This document shows, piece by piece, positions 44,061 to 55,146 of a stretch of DNA of 64,000 nucleotides. A program made the translations under genes and the position numbers. How positions within the stretch are numbered: position 1 is the stretch's first letter; each line of letters opens with the position of its first letter. The notes beneath the pieces were generated by a model. That model saw only the letters and a list, made by a program, of their open reading frames with translations, did no database searches and was not told where the DNA came from. This DNA is from Dipteris shenzhenensis (taxonomy: Eukaryota; Polypodiophyta; Polypodiopsida; Gleicheniales). The stretch lies in assembly GCA_047967505.1 (NCBI GenBank), contig CM106539.1, one strand, 5' to 3'.

Positions 44061-44260
44061 CTTCATTGAGTATCACTTTTCATAGCCCTTGCACAATGGG
44101 CATACATGCAACTTCCTATTGCGACTCCGCACTGCAGTGGAGAATAAGCATACACAGTAAAAAATGGCCACTTTTGGTAAGTGCCTCCAAAAACCTTCTA
44201 CATCCAAAACAGGGCCCGAAATGGCTCTGGATTCAAAGTTCAGTAACAACTCTCTAACCC

Positions 44261-45640
44261 ATAGAACCTCTAGCACCTTTAGGACCTCTAGGACCTCCCA
44301 ACCCTCTAGATCCTTCACCCTACCCTCCACCACCCATCCACCTCATCCACCCACCTAACCCCCATCATCAAAGTCAAACCACCTTTCCCCCCACTCATTT
44401 TCTAGAAACCCACTCTCATCTCATCCATAACCCACTTTCATCTTTCCCCCCACTAATTTTTTGGAAACCCACTCTCACCTCATCCATAACCCCCATCTTA
44501 GACCCCACTCTGCCTCATCCTATCCATAACCTTCACACCCTCATCTACTCATTTCATACACCCCTAGATCCTATAGCCCTAGATCACTCCCATAGGATCC
44601 ACACACACACACCCACACCCACACCCATTAAAAAAATTATTAAAAATTAAAAAATCTTTGACACACTCAACCTTAGTCCACCTTCCCACTCTTCACTTCA
44701 CACACACCCCCCCTTACCCCTCAACTTTAATCTATCCCTTTTCCTAAACAATTTGTCCCCATCTCAAGCCATTCTGGACCCCCCCTAGAGCCCTTTCCTA
44801 GGCCACACCCATTCAGTCCTGAACTAGACCACCTTTCCAAAAAAAAGCCTATCAATCAAATCCATGTGGTTCCCACTAACCTTCCATTTGATCCTTGCAT
44901 GACCTACCCCTCAAACCTTGGAAGTTGACATTTTCCAAAAGGGATTGTTCTTGCAAGTGTATAAAACAAATGACTACCACCTGAGAATTCCAAGAGTGGT
45001 GCAACATCTCACAAGGCCATCAAACAAATTGAATCCTCTTTAGGAACAAGAGGCCATAACCACTATTATAGGAATTTTTAGCCAGACGTCAATCAACCTT
45101 GGAATCCCAACCGACCCTTGCAAAGTCCAATCGTCAAGGTTTAGGGATCCAAGGGCCACATAAGGCCCCCACTGCAATTTAACGATCAGGATGGACACAA
45201 AGCCCTCATTATATAAAAATTGCTTCCCTACGGCATCATTGGCCTAGTATGTAGCTTGACGCAATCCCTCATATGTGACATTCCAATCTTTTGAAACTAG
45301 GTAGGGGTGCCTACACCAAGGTACGTCCCTCATCCCTTGAACTAGCACTTGAACATACACAAGTTTCCTTATCTTACGGATAGGAAACTTGATTCTTTTT
45401 TTCAACATTCGTGGGTAATTTTAGGGATTGATTCTCAGCCTAGCTTGTCCATTTCCCCCATTCATTGGGAACATAAATTCACACACAATTATCTAAAAAA
45501 ATTTTCATTCAAAAAATTATTTTTAACACCGTGCACCCACATTCACGCACTGTTTGTTTATTTTTTGAAAGAAAAACAAAAGCACACACCTACACCTGCA
45601 CCAACACAAAAACATATACTTAAAAAAGGGATACCAACAA
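44261..45640. other. Gene-free C-rich region
   Basis: The plus strand is rich in C and A, with repeated 'acccactctcatctcatccataaccc'-type units at 44400-44490 and a CACACACACCCACACCC run near 44605. No frame has recognisable content. Confidence 0.5.
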
Positions 45641-45789
45641 TAACCACAATATCCTCAATGGGACATGGCATGGTGTACCATTTGCTTCCAAAATCATACA
45701 AGCACTGAGTGTTCGTAGCTTCAGCCACGACCTCAGTTATATTGTAACTACTGCCAACGATGGGGTAACCATGATATGAACCAATGTCG

Positions 45790-47479
45790 GCACATTGCAC
45801 GACAATCCCAAGTGCAGTATGACCCTAAGCAACTTGTGTTGGTACTATCAACTCTCACATTAGCCATCATGGTTCCACGGCCATACCATGGGCCAAAAAC
45901 ACCATTGCCACCCCCCCGTCCTTCCTCCACAACCCTGACCCTCGCATATCACTCAAGTCAATCAAGTGGGCATAAAGGAAGTAATCGATCCTGAAGGCAA
46001 TTATTACAACCTAATGAGGTATGACTACCCCCATGGGAAGATGACAACATGCAATGGCCTAGTTATTACATTGTTCAAGAGGAGCCTCAGACTCCCGTAT
46101 ACTAGGCTAGCAAAGTTCCATTATCGTACACTGTCCCTGCTTACCAGATGGGTCCACCATTGTGACCTCAGGACATCGATACCATACTCAAGCGGCCCCC
46201 GCTACAGTGCTTTCATTGCCAGGGCCCTCATCATATCGTGAAATGCCCTCCCTGTTCCCCCACACTGCACACTGCATCACTGCCACTGCCCCAAATCAAC
46301 CCTTACAACCCTTATGTATAGGGTGTGGCATTGACCACTGGTACAAAGACTACCATTGAGGGAACTAAGCCCGCCACTTGCTCCTGCAAACTTTACAAGT
46401 TTAAATCTTTTAAGCATCAAATGTGAAGCCGTGGCCACTAGCCCCCTCTGTCATTACTCACCTTCAAGCCAAGGATCAAGCCGAGGATGCCAAAGTCGAA
46501 CCTATATCCAAAATCCTAGAACTCAAGGTTGTGAAACCAACCACACACACTTGTATCAAGAGGAAATCCAATCAGACCCCCTGAAGAATCCATCCACGGG
46601 TCTATCCATTCAAGCAGCACATAGATCGATGATGAGTTGTTTCAACCTCAATCACCCGAAGCCGCATCACCGTTGACTCAAAGGGGCCTAGGGGAATACA
46701 ATTATCCCAACCCTTGGATGGAAAAAGAGAGAATAGCAGCAGCAACAGCCCTAGTTCGTGATTCCCAAGTCAAATTTGAAAAGAAACTGGAGGCCAACAA
46801 GGGAGCATCTTGCCTTGGATAACCCTTTGCCAACCTCTTTGATGAGTTCTCCCAAACCAACCAGCCCTATCACCAAAATGTGAAAACCCTTGGTCATCCC
46901 TGGGGAAGATGACATCATCATCAAAGATTATGAGTTAGGAAGCTCTGATGCTCTATCGAGCTCCATACCAGGGTCCATTTGTGAGGTCCCTCCACCAACA
47001 AAGACATAATCCATCAAGGGACTCCCTCCACCCTATTTCATGGTTTGTAAGAAGGCCTCAACCCTTAAGTATGTGGGCAGAGCATCTTCCATTGCTTAGA
47101 CCATACGACCACCATCTACAAATAATACTCCACAAGATGCTCTTGAAGTGGCCACATAGGCACCTCCACTGGTACAATGGAGGTCCAACTGCCAACACAA
47201 AGTACTACTGATGCGGACATGCCACCACTTTCTCAGGTCATTGACCCTTGCATGAAGGAGGACGACGCCAGTCTATCATTCTATGGCTCAGAATATTTTC
47301 AACCTACTAAAGAGGCGGAACCTCCTAAACCAAGGGATATTGCAGGGCCGACATCCTTCCTGTCTAACCAAGTAACCCTTCCCATTGCCACCCTACTTAG
47401 GGACAACCCCACTCTTACACGTGACTTAGTGGACTGGTTGCCGAGGAACCCATTGAAGAGGGCCCCACCTAAATCATGA
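45790..47479 (+). pseudogene. gag: Gypsy gag with two zinc knuckles, decayed
   Basis: The plus strand has a proline-rich, broken reading frame. Near 46195-46245 it contains CFHCQGPHHIVKC, a CX2CX3HX4C knuckle typical of plant Gypsy gag. A second, CIGCGIDHWYKDY, follows near 46310-46350 with its last Cys changed to Tyr. The best open stretches are 46637-46822 and 47177-47479, the latter acidic (PCMKEDDASLSFYGSEYF). Many frameshifts separate them. No protease or reverse transcriptase follows. Confidence 0.55.
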
Positions 47480-47910
47480 TTTCCCAATATAGATGACGTG
47501 CCAAAAAGGCTAGATGATGGTTATAGCCAACCAGATCAGGATGAGAAACAAGGTAGGGTTTCCACTTTACCAATGTGATTTCACTAGTAGTAGAAAGCAA
47601 TTCTGCTAGCTTGGCTTTAAGCACAAAGATGAATAGAGTACGTAGAATAGGTACAGTTTTCAGTTGAACTACCAATTAAATCATGACCCCATTTCTGTAG
47701 GCAATTCAGTATGCTTATTATAATTTTCTTTGAAGTTCAAAGCTTCTTACTCGTGCTAATTCTTAACTCTTACTCAAATTTTACTTGTATTTTTCCCTCT
47801 ACTGAACATTATGCTCACTACCTTTTCCACTTTTCCAAATTTTTGGCTACTTTTCTAGTTCTAGTCTTGTTGGCCTTCTCTAATTCCACTATATTGGATT
47901 TGCTAAAATG

Positions 47911-48660
47911 TTATGTGGCTAAGTAGAAATATGAGTGGAAAAGATATCTCCCACTGAGGGAGTTTGCATACAATAATATAGTGTGTAGCTCCACAAGAAA
48001 AGCAACATTTGAGGCCGTATATGGAAAGGTGATTTTACCACCTATCTTGAGAGCTAAGGATGAGATATTTGTAGCTGAACAATATGTCACAAACCTTGAG
48101 ACAACACTCAACCAAGTTTGGACAACCATAGAAAGATTTGAAGAGAAGCATAAGAAAGCTACAGATACACTTAAAAGACAAAAGGCATCACACTAGGTCA
48201 CTGGTGCATTTAAAGTTTGAAAAGGCTAGATTCTAAAAGCTAAAGGGAAAAGAAAAAGTGTATCCAAAGCTGTGTACTAGGTACTATGGTCCTTTTGGGT
48301 CATAGAAGAGATTAATGAGGTAGCATACAAGTTATATTTGTTAGAGTAGTGGACGGTTCAAAATGCATTTCATATGAGTCTTCTAAAAAGATCTCAGGGA
48401 CCGAGCCTCCAAAACCAATTATTGAGGATCCACCATACATGGATGAGCTAGAGGAGATCTTCCAACTAGAGTAGATTGCATGCCATAATACTAGGATAGG
48501 ACCTTAGGGCAAGATGTTTTATAGGTATCTTATCAAGTTTAAGAACTACCAAGTTCTTAATACGAAGTGGATGAATGAGGACATGTTATTAGATTGTCCT
48601 GATCTTGTGAATATTTACAAGGAGGCTTTTCAATTGAGGACAATTGATTAGAAGCCAAGG
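47911..48660 (+). pseudogene. Chromovirus integrase C-terminus and chromodomain-like end
   Basis: Open 47981-48196 and continuing with stops. Residues LREFAYNNIVCSSTRKATFE then AVYGK match the integrase end of Gypsy chromoviruses (FAYN.S.H.STG..PFE..YG). RYYGP is read near 48280, followed by EINEVAYKLYL and NAFHMSLLK (GPF/Y module). The end, YRYLIKFKNYQVLNTKWMNE followed by DMLL, resembles a chromodomain tail. Three or more stops (for example YLLE*WTV) show decay. The catalytic core is absent, so it is a 5'-truncated copy. Confidence 0.75.
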
Positions 48661-48673
48661 GGATGTCACCAAG

Positions 48674-49060
48674 TGTAACATTCCAAAAATTAATAAATCT
48701 TGACCAAGTTTGACTTTTGTCAATCAATTTATTTGATGGTTAAAGGGTAAATTGAGTTTGGTCAAAGTATTAATTAATGTCATATTTCTTGATGGATTGT
48801 CGAGGAAGACATAGAATAATTCCAACTCTTGGACTAGAAGTGGAGTAGACTTTCCCACAAAAGTATCCTAAACACTAAAGGCAAGCCCCCCATGCATACT
48901 GATGATGTCATGGGGCCTCAACCTCTAGTTCCACTTTTCAAGTTACTCCATGTGAGCTTATTTGCAAAAAATCTACTAGCTTGAGGCCCTTGGAAACACC
49001 CCACACCATGACCATCCCTATTGCTCCAAGTGTTGCCTCTTCCCTTATCTCATTCTACCA
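48674..49060 (+). repeat. Probable Gypsy LTR start (family L)
   Basis: TGTAACATTCC begins shortly after the chromovirus end and a weak purine stretch (AGCCAAGGGG). 48820-49030 recurs in reverse complement at 51981-52200, so this is a repeated unit, most simply the chromovirus 3' LTR. The right end is not defined. Confidence 0.5.
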
Positions 49061-49915
49061 TTTCAATGAACCTCTCAAACATCAAATCTTACAAGTTCAC
49101 TTCTTCGATATGGAATAAAGTTGGTTTGTCCTATCCCTTGTTGATACATAAGAATCTCTGCACATTCTATAACAGCACTCATAGAAGGCCTCATCACCAT
49201 GACATAGACTACCAAATGACCTTTACTAGCACTAGCCTTAACCTTCATCAACCACTGCAACCACAATGGCATCAATGACAAAAACATGTTTCATTCAAAT
49301 ATCATATCCTTTTATTAAATTTTTTTGTGAAAGCTTAAAGTTATTACTAACCATGAGAGTAATCCTTGTCAAAGCTCAAACTATTCACGGAAAGATGCTA
49401 CAAAACCCAACACATATTTCCTCATTAGGTCAGTGTTGTAGTAAGAGTGGTAAGTAAATCCTTGGGTTACACTATCATTAAGGGTCCTAGACTACCTAAA
49501 AAGCCTACAACATCCTTGTCAAAGCTTAAATCCTTGGGCTACAACGCTTGACACATACATTCTTCATTAGGTTGTTGTAGTAAGAGTGGTAAGTAAATCC
49601 TTGGGCTAGACAACCCTTCAAGGTGCTAGCCTACCTAAAAAGTCTACACCATCATGCACTCATGAGGGGGGTCTAGCTAGCTCACATGCACCTCACTCTT
49701 TTTTCAATTAATGGAATTTACATAGTCCATCAGTTTTCCACACTTATGCCAACACATGAAGCATGGTTCATAACATTTTATGTGCACTGTGACATTCACT
49801 TTTGGGGAAAACTCTGATGGTACTTGCATGACCTTACAACCGTCATGATCCATGTGGTGATGTAATTGACATTTTTGAGTTATATTGAGCCATCATGATT
49901 CTCATATGTGGCTGA
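49061..49915. other. Gene-free region
   Basis: No gene is seen. A roughly 70-bp motif is repeated locally ('gtaagagtggtaagtaaatccttgg' at 49438 and 49577). Confidence 0.4.
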
Positions 49916-50188
49916 TGTAAATGGGGGAGGGGGATCTAGGTAAGAAGAGAGAGAGAATAGAGTACACAAGTAGTGGAGACAGCAACAATCAACTGAATCT
50001 CATTACTCACCATGATAAAACCCTACATCTACTATAACTGGCATCAGGGAGTCATAGACTAAGTCTAAGCCATAAGTCCTACCACACCAAACATAAATAA
50101 AAGAAATCTAGACTAGCGTGGTGTGTCAACCATGTGTCACTTGCCATCCAGCAGGATACGATGAGACTCTGAGATTGATATCTCAACA
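49916..50188 (-). repeat. Copia F-family 3' LTR (second copy, antisense)
   Basis: 273 bp with intact ends TGTAAATGG and GATATCTCAACA. It is related to 15945-16221 and is followed by the purine tract and its RNase H remnant. Confidence 0.85.
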
Positions 50189-50575
50189 CTCCCCCTCAAG
50201 ATCACATCAATAGACATAACACCAAGAGAGTTCCTAAATTGCTAAAACTTCTCTATACCCAAGGACTTGGTGAAGATGTCAGCCACCTACATAGTAGTGC
50301 TCACATGCTAAAGGTCAATCTCACTTGCAATGAGCTTGTCCCATATGAAATGATAATGGACCTCAATATGTTTGGTCCTGGAATGAAACACAGGCTTTCT
50401 GGCTAGCTTGATACTGCTCATGTTGTCACAATAGAGAACAATGGCATAATCCACCACAAGACCAAGAGAATCCAAGAGCTTGCATAACCAATCAATCTCG
50501 CATGCCACGAGTGCAGCTCTCGTCTATACTCTGCCTCTGTGTTAGAAAGAGCAATAGTGGGTTATAACTTGTGAA
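50189..50575 (-). pseudogene. Copia F-family RNase H remnant
   Basis: Open 50308-50508 with ACEIDWLCKLLDSLGLVVDY, LYCDNMSSIKLARKPVFHSR and TKHIEVHYHFIWDK, nearly the same as the copy at 16330-16560. Homology ends near 50575; the rest of the element is missing. Confidence 0.85.
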
Positions 50576-51760
50576 TGCCATCAGAACTACTTCCAAGGAC
50601 CTAGAAAACATAGGAGATTGTTGAGCCATAAAATGGTTGAATAATTAATGACATTGTAATGGAGTTGTTCCTTTCAACCTCTTGGGTATTTGGATGGACT
50701 CTCTTAGCTAGTATCATTAATGGGGAGAAATTATATGGATGATGCTCTTTGGGGATGAATATTTTAGGAGGATTCACATTCATTACTCCTTTCCAGTGGC
50801 ATACATAGATTTACAGTTTTCATGTTTTCATGTAACTCCAACTTTTGGTAGAGTTATCAAGCTTGATACTAGTATCACTATAGTATTTAGTGGGTCCATT
50901 TTTTGTGTGAACTTCTTAATCCTTCAACTTGGTGAGGATTTCATGACTGGATGACATTACCTCTATTTTGATAAGGCTTGACCCTTTGCAAGTAGAAGCA
51001 CCATAGTATATAGGGTCAAAGTCTATTTGCATCATGTAGTAGGGGCAATCCTCTTTACTATGTCATTGCTCCTTGCAGTCCCTCACATAGTAGAATTAAT
51101 CTACTAGCTTATGGGCATTTATAAAAATTGGAATGTCTTAGTTTTCCACAATAGTAGCAAGTCATTTACCTTCTAGTAATTCTATACTTTTACTTTCTTG
51201 AGATAGTGGTGTGTTGTTGTCGCATGATTTCGAGAACTTGAGCCACAAATCTAGGATTCATTATAGAGATACTAAAGGAAATTGGAGCATTGCCAATCAC
51301 ATAGGTTTGATATAATTGAGCGAGTTGCTAGTATGCTACAATTTGTATAGACATTGAGGTGCATTTCTCGATGTTCTATGTTGACTTGAGGTTCTGCTTG
51401 TGATCTTTGGCAATCATCTATATTGTAATTGTTCATATTGCAATGGGAACAATACTTTGCAATTCCACTTGGCCACTTTTTTTGGTGTAGTACATTCTAT
51501 CAGGTAATATTAGTCCATAACATTTGGATGGGAATGAACATGTGGAAGAATCAACTATGAAAATGCACAAATTCATGACAAGATATATGAATATCACATG
51601 TCTTCACATTCTCATGCCTTATGACTTTCCAATATTCTTAGGGTGGTCACTCTCAATATGTAATGATAGGCTGTGAGTGCACCATTAAGAATTTTTAAGC
51701 CCTTGTAGACATGTTATTCTAATCTAGAAGGGTGCCAATAAAAAGAGGGTTGTTAACCAT
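50576..51760. other. Gene-free region
   Basis: AT-rich. The frame at 50739-50954 and others have no recognisable content. Confidence 0.4.
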
Positions 51761-51980
51761 CGTGGTTGATACACCACGCTAGTCTAGATTTCTTTTATCC
51801 ATGTATGGTGTGGTAGTACTTATGGCTTAGACTTAGCCTATGACTCCCTTATGCCAGTTATAGTAGATGTAGGGTCTTATCATGTTGGTGAGTAATGTGA
51901 TTCAGTTGATAGTTGTTGCCTCCACTACTTGCATACTCTATTCTCTCTCTTCTCACCTAGATCCCCCTCCCCCATTTATA
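51761..51980 (+). repeat. Copia F LTR fragment, plus orientation
   Basis: Reverse-complement match to 15945-16140. It ends CCCCCATTTATA (family end CATTTACA) and lacks the first 50 bp or so. No primer site follows, so it is a truncated solo-type LTR. Confidence 0.8.
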
Positions 51981-52340
51981 GAGCAATAGGGATGGTCATG
52001 GAGTGGGGTTTCTCCAAGGGTCTCATGCTAGTAGAGTTATTGCACATAAGCTCACATGGAGTAACTTGAAAAGTAGGACTAGAGGTTGAGGCCCCATGAC
52101 ATTGTCATTCTGCATGGGGGCCTTGCCTTTAATGTCTAGGATACATGCTTGTGGGCAAGTCTACTCAACTTCTATTCCAAGAGTTGGAATTGTTGTATGC
52201 CTTCCTCCTTTGTTGAATGCCTTCCATTCTGTTCTACTCGAATAACCAACAATGTCAAGAAGCAGTCCTAGGTGCATTTGGTATTTAATCAATTTTCATA
52301 GCCATTGAAGTTTGATCATAAGCTAAATTTAGTTTGTAGT
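51981..52340 (-). repeat. Family L LTR fragment, antisense
   Basis: Inverted copy of about 48800-49030 ('gagcaatagggatggtcatgg'), directly abutting the Copia F LTR fragment, which was probably inserted into it. Confidence 0.65.
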
Positions 52341-52892
52341 GTTAAAAAATGGGTACAACCATAGTTAAGTGTTGAGAGTGGCTAAATTAGCTTGTCCTTA
52401 ATCGATTTAGTTGTATACATGAGTGACTATGCTTTGAGTGATGAATTTTTTAAATTATGACCTCGATGGTTGTAGAAATGTCGAACAAATGCCATGTGAC
52501 TCCCACAAAAAGTTCTATTTCTTTTGGAGTAGAAGCTATTGCTAGTAGTCATGCCAATACAAGAGCCAACATGCATCGATTGAAAGCGCAATGTCCCCCT
52601 CATGGTTCTTTAAAAACTAGAGCTTTGAATTGGGAGGTGAGGATTGATCCACAGTCCATCTACCATGTCTTACATGATGCCTATATTTATTAGGATAGAG
52701 CTGATGACTTCATCCATAGAGAGAATAATCTTCCAATTTCAACAACAAAGTTCAAGATTCAATCTAGCCACAAAAGAAACCATGGGATTCTATCAAAACC
52801 CTATCCAAAATCATGGATAGAACTAACATGGTATTCTTGTAAACTCAATTGTTATGTCTATTCTAAGTATATTCAATTTGATGTTATGCTAC
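52341..52892. other. Gene-free region
   Basis: No recognisable gene. A short open frame at 52457-52693 has no family features. Confidence 0.4.
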
Positions 52893-53396
52893 TGTTAAGC
52901 AACCTGGCGGTGACTTCATGTGTCGTGGGGATTCTTGCAACGAGCCACTCGTGAGTGGTCAATCTCTGAGCAACGTCCCTTTGGGAGCTGGTTCAAGCGG
53001 TCGTGGCAATGATATCACCGGCACCGTCCTCGGATCCTACCTCTAGCTGCCACTCAATCATAAGGGGGGAGAGAAGAGAAGTAGAGAGGGGAAAGAAGCG
53101 AGCGTGGTGAAAGGGGAATCGATCATGGGAGTGGAAGCAATGGAGAAGCAAAAGAAAGGAGAGACAATGCACAACACGAATGAAGGAAACACTGTCTTGT
53201 ATTCCCAAGCTTCAACAAGGAGAATGAAGACCAAGTCAACCTCTTGGCCTTATATACATGTACCTTTTGAAGGGAGGTTCAACCCTAAAATGGCCTTAAG
53301 CCCTTATTTCCCTATTCTATTGGCCCACGGCCTATAATGAATGTATTTACAAATGAATGGAATAACATATGAGTAGGCTATGCTACTTGCATAACA
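52893..53396 (-). repeat. Element D1 3' LTR (antisense)
   Basis: 504 bp, TGTTAAGCAACC to CTTGCATAACA on the plus strand, about 95% identical to 59858-60362. In the sense direction it begins TGTTATGC right after the purine tract AGGAAGGGGGCA (53397-53408) and ends in CA. A TATA box lies within it. This end structure identifies D as an LTR element. Confidence 0.9.
53248..53256 (-). promoter_or_regulatory. TATA box of D LTR
   Basis: The minus strand reads TATATAAGG, conserved at 60213-60221 in the other copy, and is followed downstream by a pyrimidine-rich stretch suitable for transcription start. Confidence 0.55.
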
Positions 53397-53431
53397 TGCC
53401 CCCCTTCCTGTTCTAAATTCCATCCTTGGAA

Positions 53432-55095
53432 TTAGGCCTGCCTGGGCTTCAAAATGTTAGTGGTGAGGCAGGCTTTCATTAAGGCATGCCGAGCAAATAA
53501 TTTCTTTGAGAGTCCAGTGAAATATGGATGCGGCGGCCAAAAATGTGTGTCGACCATATCTTCGAAGGTGCGGATATGGCAGGCATGTAAATTCCTAACA
53601 CGGATATATAGCCGACATATTTGCTTAAGATCTGGGCCGATGTTGGGGTTGAATACTATTTCATGCCGCAGCCCGAGCTCCCTCTCTTCCAAAATGGGTG
53701 ATTGGTCTGGCATCGTGTTGAGGAGCAAAATGAGGAGCCGATTAAAATGGATCACAGCCACAAAAGCTGGGTCGAGAACCTCCTCATGTTGGCGGTTCCA
53801 CTCTCGCAGTTGAGATGCGAGGCCCTTTGATGTAAGCATCGGCGCAAAACTAAACTTGAGAAAATTGTATACAATATTAGGATCTTGCTTTTGCAAGTCC
53901 TTAAATGTAGTCCAGCTCCACCTTCTGGTCGCGGGCATAAATGTCAGGTCGATGCGTCGTTCCCGGTGAGAGTTGGAGTAATAGCTCCACACCAGAAGGT
54001 GATTACACAAAAAAGGTATTCACCAGTTAGGTTGTAGGCCCATATGTTTATCTGTTGGTGGGAAGTCTGTGGCCTTGGGTGGCTAGTAGCCACCTCTTGT
54101 CCTCCACGGATGCTCGTCCGCCCAGCACCACATAGATTTGGCGATGAAGTTCGTCAAGGTCCGGACATCCATGATGTCGATGAGCCGGAGACCTTGTTTT
54201 TGGAGTTCACCTATCCAGGTGCAGAGATCGGCTTGTGTCTGCACGTCCTGGAAAGTGTAGACCATTTCTGTCCACTCCTTCAATGGTGCTGGGGGAGGCT
54301 CCTGCGGCATATCCTCCTCTTCTGCCACCTATGGGGGATCTGGTAAGTTGGGTATCATGGAGGGCTTTATCGGTGCAGCATCTTTGTTGGTGACAAGCGG
54401 TTGAAGCATTTCTTACACATAATTGTGGATCTCCGCTTCGTGTGGAGTTGACTTGGGGAGTGTCGCCTCCTGGGGGATGTCTGCCTTAGGGGACAAAATT
54501 GTGATGAGGCTTTAATGGACTGCTGGGAAGGGGTTGATGAGGGAAAGATATAAGAGGGAATGTAGTGGATAGGGTAAGTGTGGAGTGTTGCCGAGGAAGA
54601 AGCTTTTCGGGTTGTCGAGGTGGTAGAAGCATCGGACTGCGGAGGCTGCAACGCTGCGAATATCGCCCACTCGGCCTGCTGCTCTTCCACTGTCAGGCCC
54701 TCAGTGTAAGCCACGTGAGATGTGTCAAATTGATTGGAATAAGTAGTGTACATGTGGCTGATGCATTCGTAAACCCTGTTATAGAGGACTATGATTCCGA
54801 GTGGTTGATATTGCGCAGCGTTGCACTCCACCAAAAATTGACAAGTAGTCCTAGCCTCTATCCACCCTTGGGTTTGGAGCCAAAATTGGGATTCAAAAAT
54901 TTGGTCATGTGGGTATGGGTAGTCTGGGAGATCCATGGGCTTAGAGAGCTCCATGATTGGTTTAGAGGGTGCAAAATTTGTGGATTCCTGGATACAGCAG
55001 CACCATGAATGAAAATTGAGGACAATGGGATGGAGGGGTAATTTATACACTTCGACTTGCTCTTCCAAGTAGAGGTCGCCCCTAAAAAATGACAT
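53432..55095 (-). pseudogene. Element D1 ORF2, unknown protein
   Basis: About 554 codons from ATG 55095 (MSFFRGDL) to TAA 53432. I do not recognise the family. The N-terminal 190 residues are rich in aromatic residues (FESQFWLQTQGWIEARTTCQ; YNRVYECISHMYTTYS). A Ser/Thr/Pro-rich linker follows, then a C-terminal 300-residue block (FIAKSMWCWADEHPW; PATRRWSWTTFKDLQKQDPN; DTHFWPPHPYF). No zinc finger, protease, polymerase or membrane segment is evident. It is broken by a frameshift near 54500, TAG at 54330 (CAG in D2) and TGA at 54020 (CGA in D2). It is the last gene before the 3' LTR, with ORF1 just upstream in the same frame. Confidence 0.7.
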
Positions 55096-55146
55096 GGCAA
55101 AAATGGGGTGTGTGTGATAGGAATATTTATCTAATAAGGTGGTGAA